From: an uncultured Monoglobus sp.
GTDB taxonomy: Bacteria > Bacillota > Clostridia > Monoglobales > Monoglobaceae
NCBI GenBank assembly: GCA_947585115.1
Contig: CANPWW010000008.1
Span: forward strand, 1-48,488
DNA length: 48,488 nucleotides
Reading direction: 5' to 3'
Shown: positions 20,822 through 29,954 of the stretch, piece by piece
Position numbering within the stretch: position 1 is the first letter of the stretch
How the letters are laid out: each line of letters starts with the position of its first letter
Made by a program: the position numbers and the translations under genes
The notes under the pieces: model-generated
What the model was told of the DNA's origin: nothing
The model's input: the letters and a program-made list of their open reading frames with translations, nothing else
Database searches by the model: none

Positions 20822-23710
20822 TTACTGATATACAACGATCTCGTAGTTCTCGTCGCCGTTGTTTACCTTAACGAATACCTTGTCGCCGATCTGGATGTCG
20901 AAGGCCTCGCCCTTTCTGATCTCATCCTTAACCTGATCATAAACGTAGATCTCTGTGTCGGCTGTCGGATAAGCTCTGTACCACTTCATATCCTCGAAGT
21001 TAGATGTCGCGATCATGAAGTAATCATAAGCGCTTGTAACCTCTCCGTAGATAGCGCGGATATCCTCGCCGGATGTGATCCTGTAGCTTGTGGCCGCGCC
21101 GTCCTCGTTCCACTCGCCGTAAGGCTCGCCGTTCTTGATTCTGTTGGTGTAGTTGAACAGAAGTCTGAACGAATTGAGGAAACCGTTCGCGGTGGTGTTG
21201 TACTGAATAACGTCGCCGCGCTTCAGGTCGTTAACCGAGCTGATTTCGTCGCTGGGAATGTTAACGCCAATATCGCTGATCGTAGTTCTGGGTACAACCG
21301 GATCGTCGATCTTGATAGTCGCCTGCGCGCCCTTGGACCAGCCCATGATCTCCGTGATCTCCTTCTGGTTATCGGGATCCCACGACTTGATGATCTGGTC
21401 TATCAGCATAACGCCCGCTGTGTTCGCAAGGCTGCTGGGGTTAACGTCCTTGATAACTATAGCGTTCGCAATGCCGTTGTAGATATCATAGATGTCAACC
21501 GTGTATGAGCTCTCTGTCAGATCGTCAAGCGTCAGCAGCGAGTAATCCTCGTCGCGGTCGCGGTCCTCGTAAGGAACGTTGAATATAACGGTGTCGTTTG
21601 TGATAGCGCAGGTCTGCATCAGGTGGTTAGCATAGGGCGATGTGCCGCTGAAATACTTGCCGAACAGGTCTTCCGAAGGTACCGCCGCTGTGTAATCGGG
21701 AGCATAATAGAGTGTCTTGACCTCGTCATTGCCGTTCAGCTCGAACGTGATCAGCTGAGGATTGGCAAATACCTGAGCGAACATCGAATCATCAGCGGAT
21801 ACGCGCTCAGCTGCGCCCGCGTTCTTGATGTTTGTCAGAACTCTGCTGGCCGATCTGTACTCTTTGAGTGTGCCGTTCATATCGAGGATCTTAACGAAGA
21901 AGCGTGAATCGAACGAAGCCTCGGATGCTCCGAAGTCTATCAGGTAACCGTAGTTGCCCTTGCCGGATCCCGCGGCGTTTGTGCCCGCGATCCTGCCGTC
22001 ATATGTCAGCTGGAAGTCGCTTGCGAATCCGGGATTGATCGTCTTGTCAAGATACTTCGACTTGAAGTAAGGCTGACCGCCTATAACGAGTACTTCGTAT
22101 GTTCCGTTCGAATATTCCTCGGTGTACTTCGACTCAACCGTAGCGTCCTCAATAACGTCTCTTGAAACGTAAGCTGTGATGTACATTCCGTCGTCACTTA
22201 CGGAATATGTGAGAACATCATTCTTCTTGAGGTCCTCGGGCTCGATGTTCTGACCGTTCAGAGTAAGTCTGGTGTGATAAGAATCATCGAAGAATACGGA
22301 AGCCATCTTGTTTGTCATGTTGTTCTGGAATATAACCTGATATGTTGAGGAGTTATATCTCTCGAACAGACCGTCGAACTGTTCCTCAATGATAACCGTG
22401 TCAGCAACCGTTGATGAGTTGTGGCTGATTACCTTAACATGGCCCTGCTTGATAACCAGAGGCGTGTCGCTGAGCTTGGTCGTTGTGGCAACGCCGTTGT
22501 AGGAAACAGCCGCCTGCGTGAGATCAAACTTTCTTACTCTGCCGTTGCCGTCGTCATAAGACAGCTCGCTGCTTGTCAGGCTTGTGATGTTCTTGGCGTC
22601 AATATCGTATACCAGATTGTAGCTGTCTCTGGGCTCGAAGTAAGCGATGTAATTTCTTCTGTAACCCGATACGTCTTCCATGTAATAGAAGTTTATGGCG
22701 TATCCAACATAAGACTCAAGGTCCATGTTGTCGGCAAACTGATATGTTACTGTGCCAAGGTTAACGTTCTTTACGCCGTTAACGTCCGCGATAACGTCGG
22801 ATACAACAACCTCATTCTCCAGCTCGACCTGAGCGTTGCCGAGATATGAGTAGTATGTGCCCTGGATAATACCTCTCGCGCTGATCATCTTGTAAGTCTC
22901 GGAGAGAAGAGTCTTTGAACTCTGGATAACCTTGATCTGGCCGCCGGTCGAATCATATGTCAGCGTTTCCATGATGTAGGCTTCCATAGCGTTTCTAACC
23001 ATCTTGGACATCTCCATGGCTGTCATAGAGCTTGTATAGCTGAGGCCCAGACCGTTATATATGCCCTCTCTGAGAGCGAATGATGTATAGCCGTTGGGAT
23101 AACCGCCGGCTGTGGCGTCGCAGGCTTCCTTGTAGCCCAGAGCGCACATGATCATCTTTGAGGCTTCCTCAACGAGGATCGGGTCGTTGGGTCTGAACAT
23201 TGTGTTGCCGTCACCCTGCAGAATACCAACTTCTGTCAGATAGCAGATAGCAGGGTATGTGCTGCTTGTCTCGTCAACGTCGTTGTAAGGCTTCTGGCCG
23301 TATCTGGGATAACCCGCTGTGTTGGCCTTGAGCATCTTGGCGACAACCGTTGCGAAGTCCGCTCTTGTTACCTGCTGGGTCTGCCAATATCCGTCGGGAA
23401 GCAGCTCGAACAGGCCGAGGCCGTAGTCGAAGTTATAATCCTGAGAATAGGTAACGTCGTCGTTGGGCAGGTTGGCTATTGTTGTTCCTGCTGCCGAGCC
23501 GACAACGGCGTCGGCAGCTTCTTGATCTGTTGTTGATGTTTGTACTTCTGTGGTGGCGGCTGTTGCCTCGGGTGCGGGTGCCGCTGATTCAACTGCTTCC
23601 GCGGGAGCAGCTGATGGATCGGTTTCGTCGGCGAATGCTACCATGCTTACCATACTCAGGATCATGGCGACCGCCAACAGCATTGATACTGCTTTTCTAA
23701 AATTACTCAT
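20822..23710 (-). CDS. S-layer-type protein with N-terminal SLH repeats
   Basis: A 962-residue exported protein. It has a signal peptide (residues 1-27, ending VAFA-DE), an acidic Ala/Glu/Thr-rich spacer to about 95, then about three SLH repeats (105-270) with the FRPNDPILVEEASKMI signature. About 690 residues follow without recognisable domains, rich in Tyr, Asp and Asn as in S-layer array proteins. It resembles the 959-residue protein at 34812 in layout and in its C-terminal sequence style. Its start overlaps the stop of the pectate lyase gene by 8 bp, with GGAGGG 8 nt upstream, so translation is coupled. Confidence 0.88.
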   Translation of the reverse strand: MSNFRKAVSMLLAVAMILSMVSMVAFADETDPSAAPAEAVESAAPAPEATAATTEVQTSTTDQEAADAVVGSAAGTTIANLPNDDVTYSQDYNFDYGLGLFELLPDGYWQTQQVTRADFATVVAKMLKANTAGYPRYGQKPYNDVDETSSTYPAICYLTEVGILQGDGNTMFRPNDPILVEEASKMIMCALGYKEACDATAGGYPNGYTSFALREGIYNGLGLSYTSSMTAMEMSKMVRNAMEAYIMETLTYDSTGGQIKVIQSSKTLLSETYKMISARGIIQGTYYSYLGNAQVELENEVVVSDVIADVNGVKNVNLGTVTYQFADNMDLESYVGYAINFYYMEDVSGYRRNYIAYFEPRDSYNLVYDIDAKNITSLTSSELSYDDGNGRVRKFDLTQAAVSYNGVATTTKLSDTPLVIKQGHVKVISHNSSTVADTVIIEEQFDGLFERYNSSTYQVIFQNNMTNKMASVFFDDSYHTRLTLNGQNIEPEDLKKNDVLTYSVSDDGMYITAYVSRDVIEDATVESKYTEEYSNGTYEVLVIGGQPYFKSKYLDKTINPGFASDFQLTYDGRIAGTNAAGSGKGNYGYLIDFGASEASFDSRFFVKILDMNGTLKEYRSASRVLTNIKNAGAAERVSADDSMFAQVFANPQLITFELNGNDEVKTLYYAPDYTAAVPSEDLFGKYFSGTSPYANHLMQTCAITNDTVIFNVPYEDRDRDEDYSLLTLDDLTESSYTVDIYDIYNGIANAIVIKDVNPSSLANTAGVMLIDQIIKSWDPDNQKEITEIMGWSKGAQATIKIDDPVVPRTTISDIGVNIPSDEISSVNDLKRGDVIQYNTTANGFLNSFRLLFNYTNRIKNGEPYGEWNEDGAATSYRITSGEDIRAIYGEVTSAYDYFMIATSNFEDMKWYRAYPTADTEIYVYDQVKDEIRKGEAFDIQIGDKVFVKVNNGDENYEIVVYQ

Positions 23711-26700
23711 TAACAGGTCCCTCCATATTTATTAATCCGTATATTATTTTAGCTGACTGAGCGCGGTCCGCATAGCCCTTGGGATCAAGCATTCCGCCGC
23801 CTACGCCATTAATTATTTCTGCGCAATACATCTTTTCGATCGCTTCAACAGCGTAATCGCTGATGTCTGCCTGATCCGCGAAGCTCGCGTACGCGATCTT
23901 TTCGGGGATCGCGATTCCGAGCGCGGTTGTGGTTCTGTATGCCATAACCATCATATCCTCGCGGGTGATGTTGTCGTTTAAGCCGAAGCTTCCGTCTTCG
24001 TAACCGTTTGCCACGCCGAGGGCTACAGCCTTTCCGATAGGAACGGTGTACCACTCGCCTTCAGCGACGTCGCTGAAGCTCGTGGCCGCGGCCGTTGTAT
24101 CCTCGCCGAACGCGCGCATGAGCATTGTTGTGTACTCTGCTCTTGTCACGTTCTGCGCGGGTGAGAACTTGCCGTCGCCGGTTCCGTTCACGATACCCAT
24201 AGCCGACAGAGTGTTGATGGACTCAGCCGCCCACTCGTATCCCGCCAGGTCTGTGTAAGCGCCTGCAATGGGAGCCTGTGTCGGAACGATGGGAGCCGCC
24301 GATGTTTCGGGCGCCGCCGTGGCGTTCGGATCGGGTGTCGCTGTCGCGGACGGGCTTGTGGTGATACTACCGCCGCCGGAACCGCCGGAACCGCCTCCCT
24401 GAGGTTTGGTTGCTCCGGGCTGTACGGGCGCGGGATCAACCGTAGCTGTTCCGTCGCCTGTTGAGACCTTGATCCTCTCAACATTTACCCATGAATATCC
24501 GTCATTACGTGACTTAAGCTCTATTTTACCGATGTTGTAAGGCGGGTCGATGTTAAGGCTGAACTCGCCGAGCTTATAGTCGGTCATCACGGTGCCGTTA
24601 TCATCCGTAACGGTTACCGCTACTTTGTTGTCGAGAGCGTTGACAACAACCTTGATGTTTATGTACTGGGCCGAACCCTTCTCGTAGTACCAAAGTCCGT
24701 GCAGGGTCTTGTGGTCGGGATATACATACATCGCGTCGCCCAAAGGCGTGGAATACGCGTAAGTGCTCAAATCGAAGCCTGTTGACATCAAGCTGTTATA
24801 TTTGGGATCAAGCTCGGAGGTATACGCTTCTCCGGCTTTCATTGCGGGCAGAGCGTACTCTTTTCCGTCCGGACCGGTGAGTAATGTCTCATCATAGGTC
24901 TTGGGGGCTCTGGGAACAGCGTGCGTCTTGGGATCCTCGTTGCCGGGAACCGGAGCGCCGGTTCTTCCTATAGAATAGGTGCCGACCTCGGTCGTGCCGA
25001 ACTTGAATACCGGCGTCTCGATCGTTCCGTCCGCTCTGTCGCCCTCAAAGTGAACATTGTTTCCTTCCTCGTCCTTAAGATCCACGTTAAGAGGCGTTAC
25101 ATTAACGGGTCTTGACGAGGGATCCATATAGAGCGAGAATGCGGAATCCCAAAGCTCTGTCTTGGTCGAATCCTTATCCGCGTTCACATCCGGGTCTTTG
25201 GAGAAGTTGATCTGCCATGTGTTGTGCTCGTCGGTACCGGTCTTTGCGATAGGAGTACCGCCGCCGTAGGTGTAAATCATACCGTTCAAAGCGTCCGTCT
25301 GCTTCTGATACAGAACCTTAAGCTTAACTTCATAAGTCATCTTGTCGTCCTGCGTTACGGGAAGAGTCAGGTTGGTGTTAACGCCGTGGGAGTTGGTCTC
25401 ATCGAGCATCTGCAGAACATACTTGCCGGTGTCGGGGTCCTTCTGGATCGAAACCTGGCCGCCCAGGATGTACATGAAGCGCTTGGTCAGGAAGTCGTAT
25501 CTCTCCTCCTCGTTCATTTCGGGGAAGTTGAAGTCATACAGAACTCCCGAAGGCGTTGTCTCGATAACTCTTGACGGCGTCTTGCCGTTCGAGTTCGTCG
25601 CAACAACCAGTATATAGTACTTGATGTTGTTTTCAAGACCGGTTATTACCTGCTTGTTGGCCGTCATGCTGAGACCTGTCAGCTTGTGAGCATAAGAGTT
25701 GTAGTCCTGACCGTGGTTAACTGTGTCGTAGTAGATCTCATAGCCCTCGTCGGTCGTGGGGTTGCCGGACCAGTTGATCCTCACCTGATTCAGATAGGGA
25801 ACAACTCCGCTGGCGCTGATCTGAGGTTCGGACGGCATTATGGCCGAACCCTCGGGCTTGGGTATCGTTGTGAACTGCAAGTCATTGCTCTCAGCCACGG
25901 TAGTCCTGCCGAACTCGTCGGTGGTCGTTACCTTATAATAATATGTGGTTGCGGGCTGCAGATCCTCAAGCGTTACGGAGTGGTAGGTGTGGAAGCCGTC
26001 GGGCGCGTTGGTGTAGTCAAGAGGCTGGCTCTTGGTGTACTTGCCGGGCTCCGTGCCGTACTCGATAACGCAGGTTGCTCTGTATGTGGTGTTCCAAGAA
26101 AGCTCAGCCGATGAATAACCGAGTCTGTCGGGAGCTATATCCTGTCTTCTGCTGTCGCCGCGGATTATCTTGAAGTTCTCGGCAACCGCGGGAGTCATAT
26201 CAACATTAACAGGCTCATCGTCGGCCATGAAGTTGATGTACTCCTCAAGATATGTGTAGCCCGTATCGGGATCGGTCTTTGTCGCCAGATAATCGGTCGT
26301 ATCCCAGCCTCTGTACTCCTTGTACCAGTTGGGGATACCGTCGCCCATGCCGTCCCAGGGGATCTGTCTTACCGTGTACTCGGGAACAAACTCAAAATCT
26401 TTGAGCGTGCCCTCGGCCTTTGCCGCCTGGAACTCGCTATAGTTGCTGTAGCTTGTGAGATAGGGATACTTTGTCAGCATATAGTCGAGCATGAAGGGAG
26501 CAACCGGCTTGTAGCCTTCCTCGTCCGCGTGTCTCGCGTCTCTGTCATATACCCACTGAGCGGGGATCAGATCCGCGATGGTTCTCTTTACTTCCTGATA
26601 TACGGGCTCAACACCCTTTATCTCATATTTTGTCTCGTCTATCGTGTCGGGATTTGTTGTCTTGTACATATTTCCCGAAGCGGGATCATATACCGAATAC

Positions 26701-29678
26701 TCAAGCACCTTACCGGGAGCTCCGCAGTACTCGCCCCACCAGTCGCCGATCTCAAAGTCCGTCAGATAGGAGTTCTCATATACGCCCGTCGCGTACGGAT
26801 TGGTCTCTTTGTTGACGTCTGTGTGGGTATCCCAGTTGATAGGTCTGTTCGAGCTGTCGGTCGAACCCTTGAGAGCTGGGCCGGCGCCCTGGATCATTGT
26901 CCAGCCGCGGCTTACCTTATAGTTGTGGGGCTCGCCGTACGAGAAGCCCGATGCAGAGTACTCGTCAGCCTCAACGGCGCGGTGCGCTGTGTAATCGATC
27001 GGAACCGTAACGCTGTTGCCGTTCTCGTCGAGCTTGGTCTCGGTAAGTCTTGCCTCAAGCTGATTAAAGAAGGGAGATACCTGGCTCTTCGTCATGCTGA
27101 TATTCTTGTTGACGCCGGCCTTCATCTCTGTCATGATCATCGTATCGTAAAGATCGCGAGCAGGCTGTGTGCAACCCATGCCCTGTCCGAGGCCTTCCTC
27201 ATTGAGAGCGTATCTAACGAGCGTGTTGTCAAGGCCGGAACCCGAAACGGGAATAACGTCGCCGCGGGGCGCGGGGAGCATATAATCCAAATAGGTTATG
27301 GTCGCCGCCGACTGACTCTTGTTGTTATTATCGTAGGATCTGGGATCGTTATCCCACTCCTCGAATGTCATGCTGCTGAGGTCGGCGTCCTTTTTCTCGC
27401 CGCCGTCAGTTCCGAAATACAGTACGCCGTGTTCAGGAACGCTGTTGCTGTCGATCGTCGCCGCGGCAACGACTGTGAAATCAGCGTCACTCTTGGTGCC
27501 TCCGCTGGTGTTTGATGTAAAGTTATTATTGAAATAATTTATTATACCGCCGGAATAATCGCGGCCTCTGCCTATTCTGTAGGGTCTTGTGTTGCTCTGA
27601 ACAGCTCCCGAACGCGAGAAGTTATCGTGAACGTTGTATTTAGAGTTTCTGTTCTGAGCCTCGTAGTTATAAATATCAAATCCGTTGCCGCAGTCAAACA
27701 GCAGAACGTTGTACGAGTCTACCCAGTTGGCGTCAACCAGACGGGGCGTACGCTGCGTGCTGTCCGTCAGCATTGTCTTGATAAACGAAACTCTTGATGA
27801 ACCCTCGTTAACGGCGCCGCCGTATGAGTGGCCGCCCTTCTCATGCGTGGAGTTGATCGTGAGACCCTTACCCATCAGCATGTTCTGGAAGGTTACGTTT
27901 CTGCCCGCTACGCGGAACTCCATGTCGATCGCCCACTGATATGTGCAGTGGTCAACAATAAGATTTGTGGTAGAGCCCACGCTCATCGGATCTGTCTGAT
28001 TATAAAGACCGTCTTCCTGAACGTCACCTATCCTGATTCTTAAGTTTCTGATTATAACGTCGTGGGTCGAGCTTACGTCGAGTCCGTAGCCCTTCAGCGT
28101 GATGCCGGGATACGGAGCCGTCTGACCCGCGATCGTAACGTTCGCGCCCTTAACGCCCTTGAGCGACAGGTTTGCGCCGTAGTTTGTCAGATCGATAACG
28201 CCGCCGACATCGAACACGATGGTTCTGGCGCCCGTCATCTCCTCAACGCCGTACTGAAGCGATCCGGGACCGGATGCGTCAAGATTCGTAACGTGATAAA
28301 CCTGACCGCCGCGGCCGCCGACCGAATACTGGCCGTATCCCTCGGCTGCCGGAAACGCCTTAAGCCCGTCGTTCGCAAGTATCGTGAGAGGGATATTGCG
28401 GCTCGCCGTCTGACCGTTTACAGTAGATGTAACAGTCAGGGTCACATATGCGTTAAATCCGTTTGTAGGTCTGGTGACCGTCGCGGTATAACCGCCCAGG
28501 TTCTCGGGAGGAAGCTGATCCTCGTTGCCCTCGTCGTCGCCCGAGCCGTCGGTGTTGTTAACATAGTCGCCGGGCTTTACGCTGAGGATGCTGCTGTCGG
28601 AAGTTTCCCATTCGAGCGTGCCGAAGGTGCCCTTGTCCTCGAGATAGAACGAGCTCTGTCTTACCGTGTCGGGGTCGATGCCGCCGATATTCGCGTTGCT
28701 TACATCATAGAGAGCCTTCTCGTAATCCGAAACGGGCTCTTCCTCAACCAGGCTGAGGTCAAATGTCTTTTCCGCGGTTTTGCCGTTATACTCGGCCTTT
28801 ACCGTCAGTACGTACTCGGTGATGCCCGTTCCCATGAACGGAGGCTTCTTGACCGTAACAACTCCCGTATTGTTGTCAATGCTCAGGTATGTAGGGTCTT
28901 CCGAAGTGTAGGTGATAACCGAGCCGTAATAGCCCTTTACCGGCATGGTAAATCCGGCAGACACATTCGAGGCGTCAAACTTGTTGCCGTCCGCGTCAAC
29001 CGCGGGAAGATCAATCATATCAATGTCGGCCTGCGCGATCTTCTGATCGCTGTCGGGGTCAAGCGCCGCAACCTTGGCGGTCAGAGCCTTTGTGGCGATC
29101 GCCGCGCCCTTTGTTACCGTAGCCGTGAGAGTTACCTGAACCGAGGTCTCTCCCGAAAACGCCGGACGCTTTACCGTAACGCGGCCCGTCTCGTTATTAA
29201 CCGACAAAACACCTTCGTTAGATGATTCCCAGGTTATCGTTGAGCCGAACGAGCCCTTAACCGGCAGATCAAAGTCCGCTGTCAGATCGGAATCTCCTCC
29301 GGGAATGGCCAAAGCCGCGGCGTCCGCCGCTGCGGCGTCCTCATCCTCCGGCGTGGCTTCCTCGCCCTCCGCCGACGTTACCTCTCCGTCCTCATGTTCA
29401 AAGAACGCTTCGGTATCAGCGGAGTAGAGGCCTGACGCGTCGGTATCGCCCGCGTAGATTTCCTCTCTCATTTCGTCTGTCAGCTCTTGCTTGTTGCCTT
29501 CGGCATCAATCATAAAGCTGACGTCTTCCTCATCAACATTGCTGTCTTCCTGCGCTTCGGTCTGCGCGGGAGCCTGCTCATCCGATTCCGCAGCAAAGGA
29601 ATAGATGGGCCCCGCCTGCAGAGCGAGCATCAACGATACAAGAAGAGCGAGCACTGCTGACAGCTTTTTTCTAAGCAT
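23703..29678 (-). CDS. Giant SLH-anchored pectate lyase with Ig-like and FN3 domains
   Basis: A 1991-residue secreted modular protein. Order: signal peptide (1-30); acidic segment; three Ig-like repeats (about 125-435) with VKGSFGSTITW/VKGYYGSVITY repeats; a pectate lyase-like beta-helix (about 440-760) opening with AFPAAEGYGQYSVGGRGG and containing IVDHCTYQWAID; an uncharacterised stretch; two fibronectin III domains (about 1185-1370); a carbohydrate-binding-like region (about 1390-1730); a Gly/Ser then Thr/Pro/Ala linker; and three SLH repeats (about 1806-1991). It would cleave pectin-like polymers at the cell surface. AGGGGG precedes the ATG. Whether the lyase is active cannot be judged from motifs alone. 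Confidence 0.9.
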   Translation of the reverse strand: MLRKKLSAVLALLVSLMLALQAGPIYSFAAESDEQAPAQTEAQEDSNVDEEDVSFMIDAEGNKQELTDEMREEIYAGDTDASGLYSADTEAFFEHEDGEVTSAEGEEATPEDEDAAAADAAALAIPGGDSDLTADFDLPVKGSFGSTITWESSNEGVLSVNNETGRVTVKRPAFSGETSVQVTLTATVTKGAAIATKALTAKVAALDPDSDQKIAQADIDMIDLPAVDADGNKFDASNVSAGFTMPVKGYYGSVITYTSEDPTYLSIDNNTGVVTVKKPPFMGTGITEYVLTVKAEYNGKTAEKTFDLSLVEEEPVSDYEKALYDVSNANIGGIDPDTVRQSSFYLEDKGTFGTLEWETSDSSILSVKPGDYVNNTDGSGDDEGNEDQLPPENLGGYTATVTRPTNGFNAYVTLTVTSTVNGQTASRNIPLTILANDGLKAFPAAEGYGQYSVGGRGGQVYHVTNLDASGPGSLQYGVEEMTGARTIVFDVGGVIDLTNYGANLSLKGVKGANVTIAGQTAPYPGITLKGYGLDVSSTHDVIIRNLRIRIGDVQEDGLYNQTDPMSVGSTTNLIVDHCTYQWAIDMEFRVAGRNVTFQNMLMGKGLTINSTHEKGGHSYGGAVNEGSSRVSFIKTMLTDSTQRTPRLVDANWVDSYNVLLFDCGNGFDIYNYEAQNRNSKYNVHDNFSRSGAVQSNTRPYRIGRGRDYSGGIINYFNNNFTSNTSGGTKSDADFTVVAAATIDSNSVPEHGVLYFGTDGGEKKDADLSSMTFEEWDNDPRSYDNNNKSQSAATITYLDYMLPAPRGDVIPVSGSGLDNTLVRYALNEEGLGQGMGCTQPARDLYDTMIMTEMKAGVNKNISMTKSQVSPFFNQLEARLTETKLDENGNSVTVPIDYTAHRAVEADEYSASGFSYGEPHNYKVSRGWTMIQGAGPALKGSTDSSNRPINWDTHTDVNKETNPYATGVYENSYLTDFEIGDWWGEYCGAPGKVLEYSVYDPASGNMYKTTNPDTIDETKYEIKGVEPVYQEVKRTIADLIPAQWVYDRDARHADEEGYKPVAPFMLDYMLTKYPYLTSYSNYSEFQAAKAEGTLKDFEFVPEYTVRQIPWDGMGDGIPNWYKEYRGWDTTDYLATKTDPDTGYTYLEEYINFMADDEPVNVDMTPAVAENFKIIRGDSRRQDIAPDRLGYSSAELSWNTTYRATCVIEYGTEPGKYTKSQPLDYTNAPDGFHTYHSVTLEDLQPATTYYYKVTTTDEFGRTTVAESNDLQFTTIPKPEGSAIMPSEPQISASGVVPYLNQVRINWSGNPTTDEGYEIYYDTVNHGQDYNSYAHKLTGLSMTANKQVITGLENNIKYYILVVATNSNGKTPSRVIETTPSGVLYDFNFPEMNEEERYDFLTKRFMYILGGQVSIQKDPDTGKYVLQMLDETNSHGVNTNLTLPVTQDDKMTYEVKLKVLYQKQTDALNGMIYTYGGGTPIAKTGTDEHNTWQINFSKDPDVNADKDSTKTELWDSAFSLYMDPSSRPVNVTPLNVDLKDEEGNNVHFEGDRADGTIETPVFKFGTTEVGTYSIGRTGAPVPGNEDPKTHAVPRAPKTYDETLLTGPDGKEYALPAMKAGEAYTSELDPKYNSLMSTGFDLSTYAYSTPLGDAMYVYPDHKTLHGLWYYEKGSAQYINIKVVVNALDNKVAVTVTDDNGTVMTDYKLGEFSLNIDPPYNIGKIELKSRNDGYSWVNVERIKVSTGDGTATVDPAPVQPGATKPQGGGSGGSGGGSITTSPSATATPDPNATAAPETSAAPIVPTQAPIAGAYTDLAGYEWAAESINTLSAMGIVNGTGDGKFSPAQNVTRAEYTTMLMRAFGEDTTAAATSFSDVAEGEWYTVPIGKAVALGVANGYEDGSFGLNDNITREDMMVMAYRTTTALGIAIPEKIAYASFADQADISDYAVEAIEKMYCAEIINGVGGGMLDPKGYADRAQSAKIIYGLINMEGPVNE

Positions 29679-29764
29679 GTTAATTCCCCCTATTTTATAA
29701 TGTTTTAATATTTATCGGTTGTCATTGCCGTATTCGAAAATACCGACACAGCTACTTACTATAC

Positions 29765-29793
29765 ATTATAAGACCTTTTTTCTAAAAAGTCAA
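29765..29793 (-). promoter_or_regulatory. Promoter of the pectate lyase/S-layer operon
   Basis: On the minus strand, TTGACT (29793-29788), 17 bp, TATAAT (29770-29765). The leader is about 80 nt. Confidence 0.8.
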
Positions 29794-29920
29794 TGCAAAC
29801 AGCAATTAAACACAATATTATGAGTAAAGTTACTGTTATTTTGCTTATCAATTCCGGTTTTTTATCTAAAAAATCGGTGTGTTACGTTTTTGTTACAATT
29901 TTTTTCAATATAAAAACAGG

Positions 29921-29952
29921 ATCCGGAAAATCCGGACCCTGTTATTATTTTA
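29921..29952 (-). terminator. Terminator of the SLH/InlB-repeat protein gene
   Basis: A 12-position stem with one mismatch (29952-29941 with 29937-29926) and a T-run on the minus strand, directly after the stop codon. Confidence 0.88.
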
Positions 29953-29954
29953 AG

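Noticed and set aside
26529-27515. 328-residue plus-strand open frame inside the pectate lyase gene
   Set aside because: Antisense to a gene with clear domains, no promoter or ribosome binding site, and an Arg/Val/Leu-rich translation typical of the complement of GC-biased coding DNA.
28062-29225. 387-residue plus-strand open frame inside the same gene
   Set aside because: Same reasons; it covers the opposite strand of recognisable Ig-like repeats and the start of the pectate lyase domain.
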